Assembly (NCBI GenBank): GCA_031288055.1
Contig: JAITSD010000025.1
Span: 1 to 6,140, forward strand
Direction: 5' to 3'
From: Candidatus Opitulatrix roisinitermitis
GTDB lineage: Bacteria > Actinomycetota > Actinomycetes > Actinomycetales > Bifidobacteriaceae
Length of the DNA: 6,140 nt
In this document: in pieces, positions 4,821 to 6,140 of the stretch
Position numbering within the stretch: position 1 is the first letter of the stretch
Layout of the letters: every line of letters starts with the position of its first letter
Translations under genes and position numbers: made by a program
The notes under the pieces: generated by a model
Told to the model about the DNA's origin: nothing
What the model saw: only the letters and a program-made list of their open reading frames with translations
Database searches by the model: none

Positions 4821-6140
4821 ATCAGTTGGACTTGCACAAGTAGGCAAAGCACTTTGCCACGAAATCTTAGTGATTTGGTCTCTATTTGGACCGGGTATTT
4901 CTAAAAAGTTAGTCGGATTAGTAACTTCAGTTTTAAGGATTGGACTCCCTGCATTTTTAATTTTAATTTTAGTATTATCGCTGATATCACTATTGGTAAT
5001 TAAAAAATTTCTTGAGCTATTATTTAATGCATAAATAAAATGACTGTTCCAAATTGTATTATAAAACATATTATATTTCATAGCTGCAGCAAAACCTAAA
5101 TCAGTGCCTGACCAATCAATATCACCATTTAATGTAGTCCAATTAAACATATAAGTCATGTCATTGACTTGCAAACCAAATTCCATGGGTAACGAAATAT
5201 TTTTCAATTCGCTGCCATCAAACATATGGCTCATATTAGTAATACCAGAACAATCTAAATTAGTCAAATCAATGTCAACGCCATTAACACTAGTTAACCT
5301 AGCAAAAAGCCAAGAGCTATTACTATTGGCTTTAGCTTTACCGTCAGCACCGATAATAATTTCGGTGTTATTTACCACACAAGCTAAAACAGAATTGTCA
5401 TTATTGGCTGACACATCAGTTGCACTGGCACAAGTAGGTAAAGTGTTTTGCCATGAAATTTTAGTGATTTTGTCTCTATTTAAACCAGATATTCCTAAAA
5501 AGCTAGTCGGATCATTAATCTCGGCTTTGATAATTAGATCTATAGGTTTTTTAACTTTAATTCTGGTGTTATCACTAATTGAACTGTTGGTAATTAAAAA
5601 TGTTTTAGAACCTTCATTTTGTACATAAATAAAATGGCCGTTCCATGTTGTGTTATTAAACATATTAAATTTTAAAGCTACAGAAAGAGATAAATCAGTG
5701 TCTGACCAATCAATATCGCTATTTAATGTAGTCCAATTAAACATAGTAATCATACTAACGGCTTTAGACCCAAACCCCGCAGGCAAAGAAAAGTTAGTAG
5801 TTGGTAACGAAGTATTTAAAAACATATTACTCATATCAGTTGTCGTTTGTCCAAACCCCGCAGGCAATGGAATATTTTTTAGTTTACTACCTCTAAACAT
5901 ATAGCTCATATCAGTAATGCCAGAACAATCTAAATTAGTTAAATCAATGGTAACCCCAGTAGCCACAGATAAATTAGCAAATAAATAAGAACTGTTAGAA
6001 TTGGTTATAACTTTGCCATTAGCCCCAATTACTATTTCGGTGTTATTTCCCACACAAGCTAAAACAGAATTGTCATTATTGGCTGACACATCAGTTGCAC
6101 TGGCACAAGTAGGTAAAGTGTTTTGCCATGAAATTTTAGT
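4194..6140 (-). CDS. Giant BspA-like (DUF285-type) repeat protein, C-terminal part (5' end outside window)
   Basis: At least 648 residues are read without interruption from the right edge to TAA. A GTG at 6089-6087 could be taken as a start, but it is the Val of the recurring TDVSANNDN motif and the frame is open to base 6140, so the gene begins outside. The protein consists of long units of about 200-225 aa. Each contains, in order: TDVSANNDNSVLACV.NNTEIIIG; a SYLFANL/TGVxIDLTNLDCSGITNMxxMF stretch typical of BspA/DUF285 leucine-rich-repeat surface proteins; one to three LPxGFGxxxTxMxxMF modules; LNxDIDW; a conserved domain GHFIYVQNE..FLITNxxIxDNTxIKVK; and a linker TKISWQxxLPTCAS. Paired cysteines recur (LPTC, then LAC 17 residues on), fitting an extracytoplasmic protein. 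The chain stops mid-unit after RIKVKK, without LPXTG, transmembrane or other anchor. Such proteins in other bacteria are adhesins; function here is inferred. Confidence 0.85.
   Translation of the reverse strand, partial: TKISWQNTLPTCASATDVSANNDNSVLACVGNNTEIVIGANGKVITNSNSSYLFANLSVATGVTIDLTNLDCSGITDMSYMFRGSKLKNIPLPAGFGQTTTDMSNMFLNTSLPTTNFSLPAGFGSKAVSMITMFNWTTLNSDIDWSDTDLSLSVALKFNMFNNTTWNGHFIYVQNEGSKTFLITNSSISDNTRIKVKKPIDLIIKAEINDPTSFLGISGLNRDKITKISWQNTLPTCASATDVSANNDNSVLACVVNNTEIIIGADGKAKANSNSSWLFARLTSVNGVDIDLTNLDCSGITNMSHMFDGSELKNISLPMEFGLQVNDMTYMFNWTTLNGDIDWSGTDLGFAAAMKYNMFYNTIWNSHFIYALNNSSRNFLITNSDISDNTKIKIKNAGSPILKTEVTNPTNFLEIPGPNRDQITKISWQSALPTCASPTDVSANNDNSVLACVVNNTEIIIGANGRAITNSDSSYLFANLSITTGVDINLTNLDCSGITNMDYMFRNSKLKNITLPAGFGSKTTSMNAMFYFASLPTGFSLPAGFGGVATNMSRVFYGAVLPTTNFSLPAGFGSVATNMSFMFLGTELNSDIDWTNTDLTNYTAYNKSDMFNSTIWNGHFIYVQNEASRTFLITNTDINDNTRIKVKK
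4821..5414 (-). repeat. BspA-like protein: long repeat unit 2 (198 aa, one inner module)
   Basis: Same plan as unit 1 but with a single, diverged inner module (LPMEFGLQVNDMTYMF). Its length is 27 aa less, which is one module. The HFIYALNNSSRNFLITN domain and its linker (KNAGSPILKTEVTNPTN) are the most diverged of the three. Confidence 0.85.
5415..6089 (-). repeat. BspA-like protein: long repeat unit 1 (225 aa, two inner modules)
   Basis: The unit runs from VSANNDN to LPTCASATD. It contains two LPAGFG modules (LPAGFGQTTTDMSNMF and LPAGFGSKAVSMITMF), the NSDIDW motif, the HFIYVQNEGSKTFLITN domain and the full linker. The stretch 5547-5661 is about 91% identical in DNA to 4197-4311 of unit 3, so amplification of the units is fairly recent. 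Confidence 0.85.
6090..6140 (-). repeat. BspA-like protein: tail of the preceding repeat unit
   Basis: Seventeen codons (TKISWQNTLPTCASATD) are identical in sequence to the end of the next full unit (ending at 5415). They show that at least one more unit lies upstream, outside the window. Confidence 0.9.

Noticed and set aside
4732..5904. Plus-strand reading frames of 84-156 aa across the BspA-like gene
   Set aside because: Antisense shadows of the repeats; the two longest are near copies of each other because they lie opposite repeated DNA, and none shows a family signature.
4194..6089. GTG at 6089-6087 as the start of the BspA-like protein
   Set aside because: The frame is open to the window edge and the 17 codons before it repeat the end of unit 1; the GTG is the Val of TDVSANNDN.
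1..6140. Alternative genetic code (TGA as Gly or Trp)
   Set aside because: TGA ends feoB and the 129-aa gene at sensible places and no long frame contains an internal TGA, whereas recoded genomes use it often.
1..6140. CRISPR arrays, tRNA or rRNA genes, insertion sequences, diversity-generating retroelement
   Set aside because: No spaced direct repeats, cloverleaf sequences, transposase or reverse transcriptase were found on either strand.

Overview
The window is strongly AT-rich bacterial DNA, roughly one third G+C by eye. It joins two housekeeping genes to a surface-protein locus. TGA, TAA and TAG all appear as stops and the long reading frames contain no in-frame TGA, so the standard bacterial code (table 11) fits. 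I cannot name the organism with confidence. The TrpRS is of the GDRPTG/HIGH type. Every minus-strand gene whose start lies in the window has a -10-like hexamer exactly 6 nt before its ATG and no clear Shine-Dalgarno. The surface proteins are of the BspA and phage-fibre-motif kind. Together these suggest a host-associated or episymbiotic, low-GC, possibly deep-branching bacterium. The FeoB plus small Cys-containing downstream protein resembles the proteobacterial feoB-feoC arrangement, so a gammaproteobacterial origin is not excluded.

Layout. On the plus strand, positions 1-779 are the C-terminal third of the ferrous iron permease FeoB, followed at 786-977 by a small FeoC-like protein with three clustered cysteines. 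All other genes are on the minus strand. In transcription order (right to left) they are: a very large repeat protein with BspA/DUF285-like modules, open at the right edge (6140-4194); a secreted protein with two phage-tail-fibre GGTG modules (4074-3343); a second protein of the same design with a different C-terminal head (3239-2574); tryptophanyl-tRNA synthetase trpS (2500-1445); and an unrecognised 129-aa protein (1361-972) whose stop codon overlaps the feoC-like gene end to end.

The notable part is 2574-6140. The two fibre-like genes are preceded by near-identical 91-93 bp noncoding blocks. Each block holds a 17-bp inverted repeat, a homopolymer of 11 or 12 T (on the coding strand) and a -10-like AATAAT, all immediately upstream of the start codon. 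They also share coding sequence at the signal-peptidase site and first GGTG module, then diverge completely. This looks like a cassette family with a conserved promoter, export signal and shaft, exchangeable heads, and possible phase variation by slippage in the promoter spacer. The neighbouring BspA-like protein consists of 200-225-aa units with one, two or three copies of an inner LPxGFG module, a second kind of repeat-based variability.

FeoB/FeoC-like (iron uptake) and TrpRS are ordinary cytoplasmic-membrane and translation functions. Nothing in the sequence shows that they work together with the surface locus; they appear to be its chromosomal flank.
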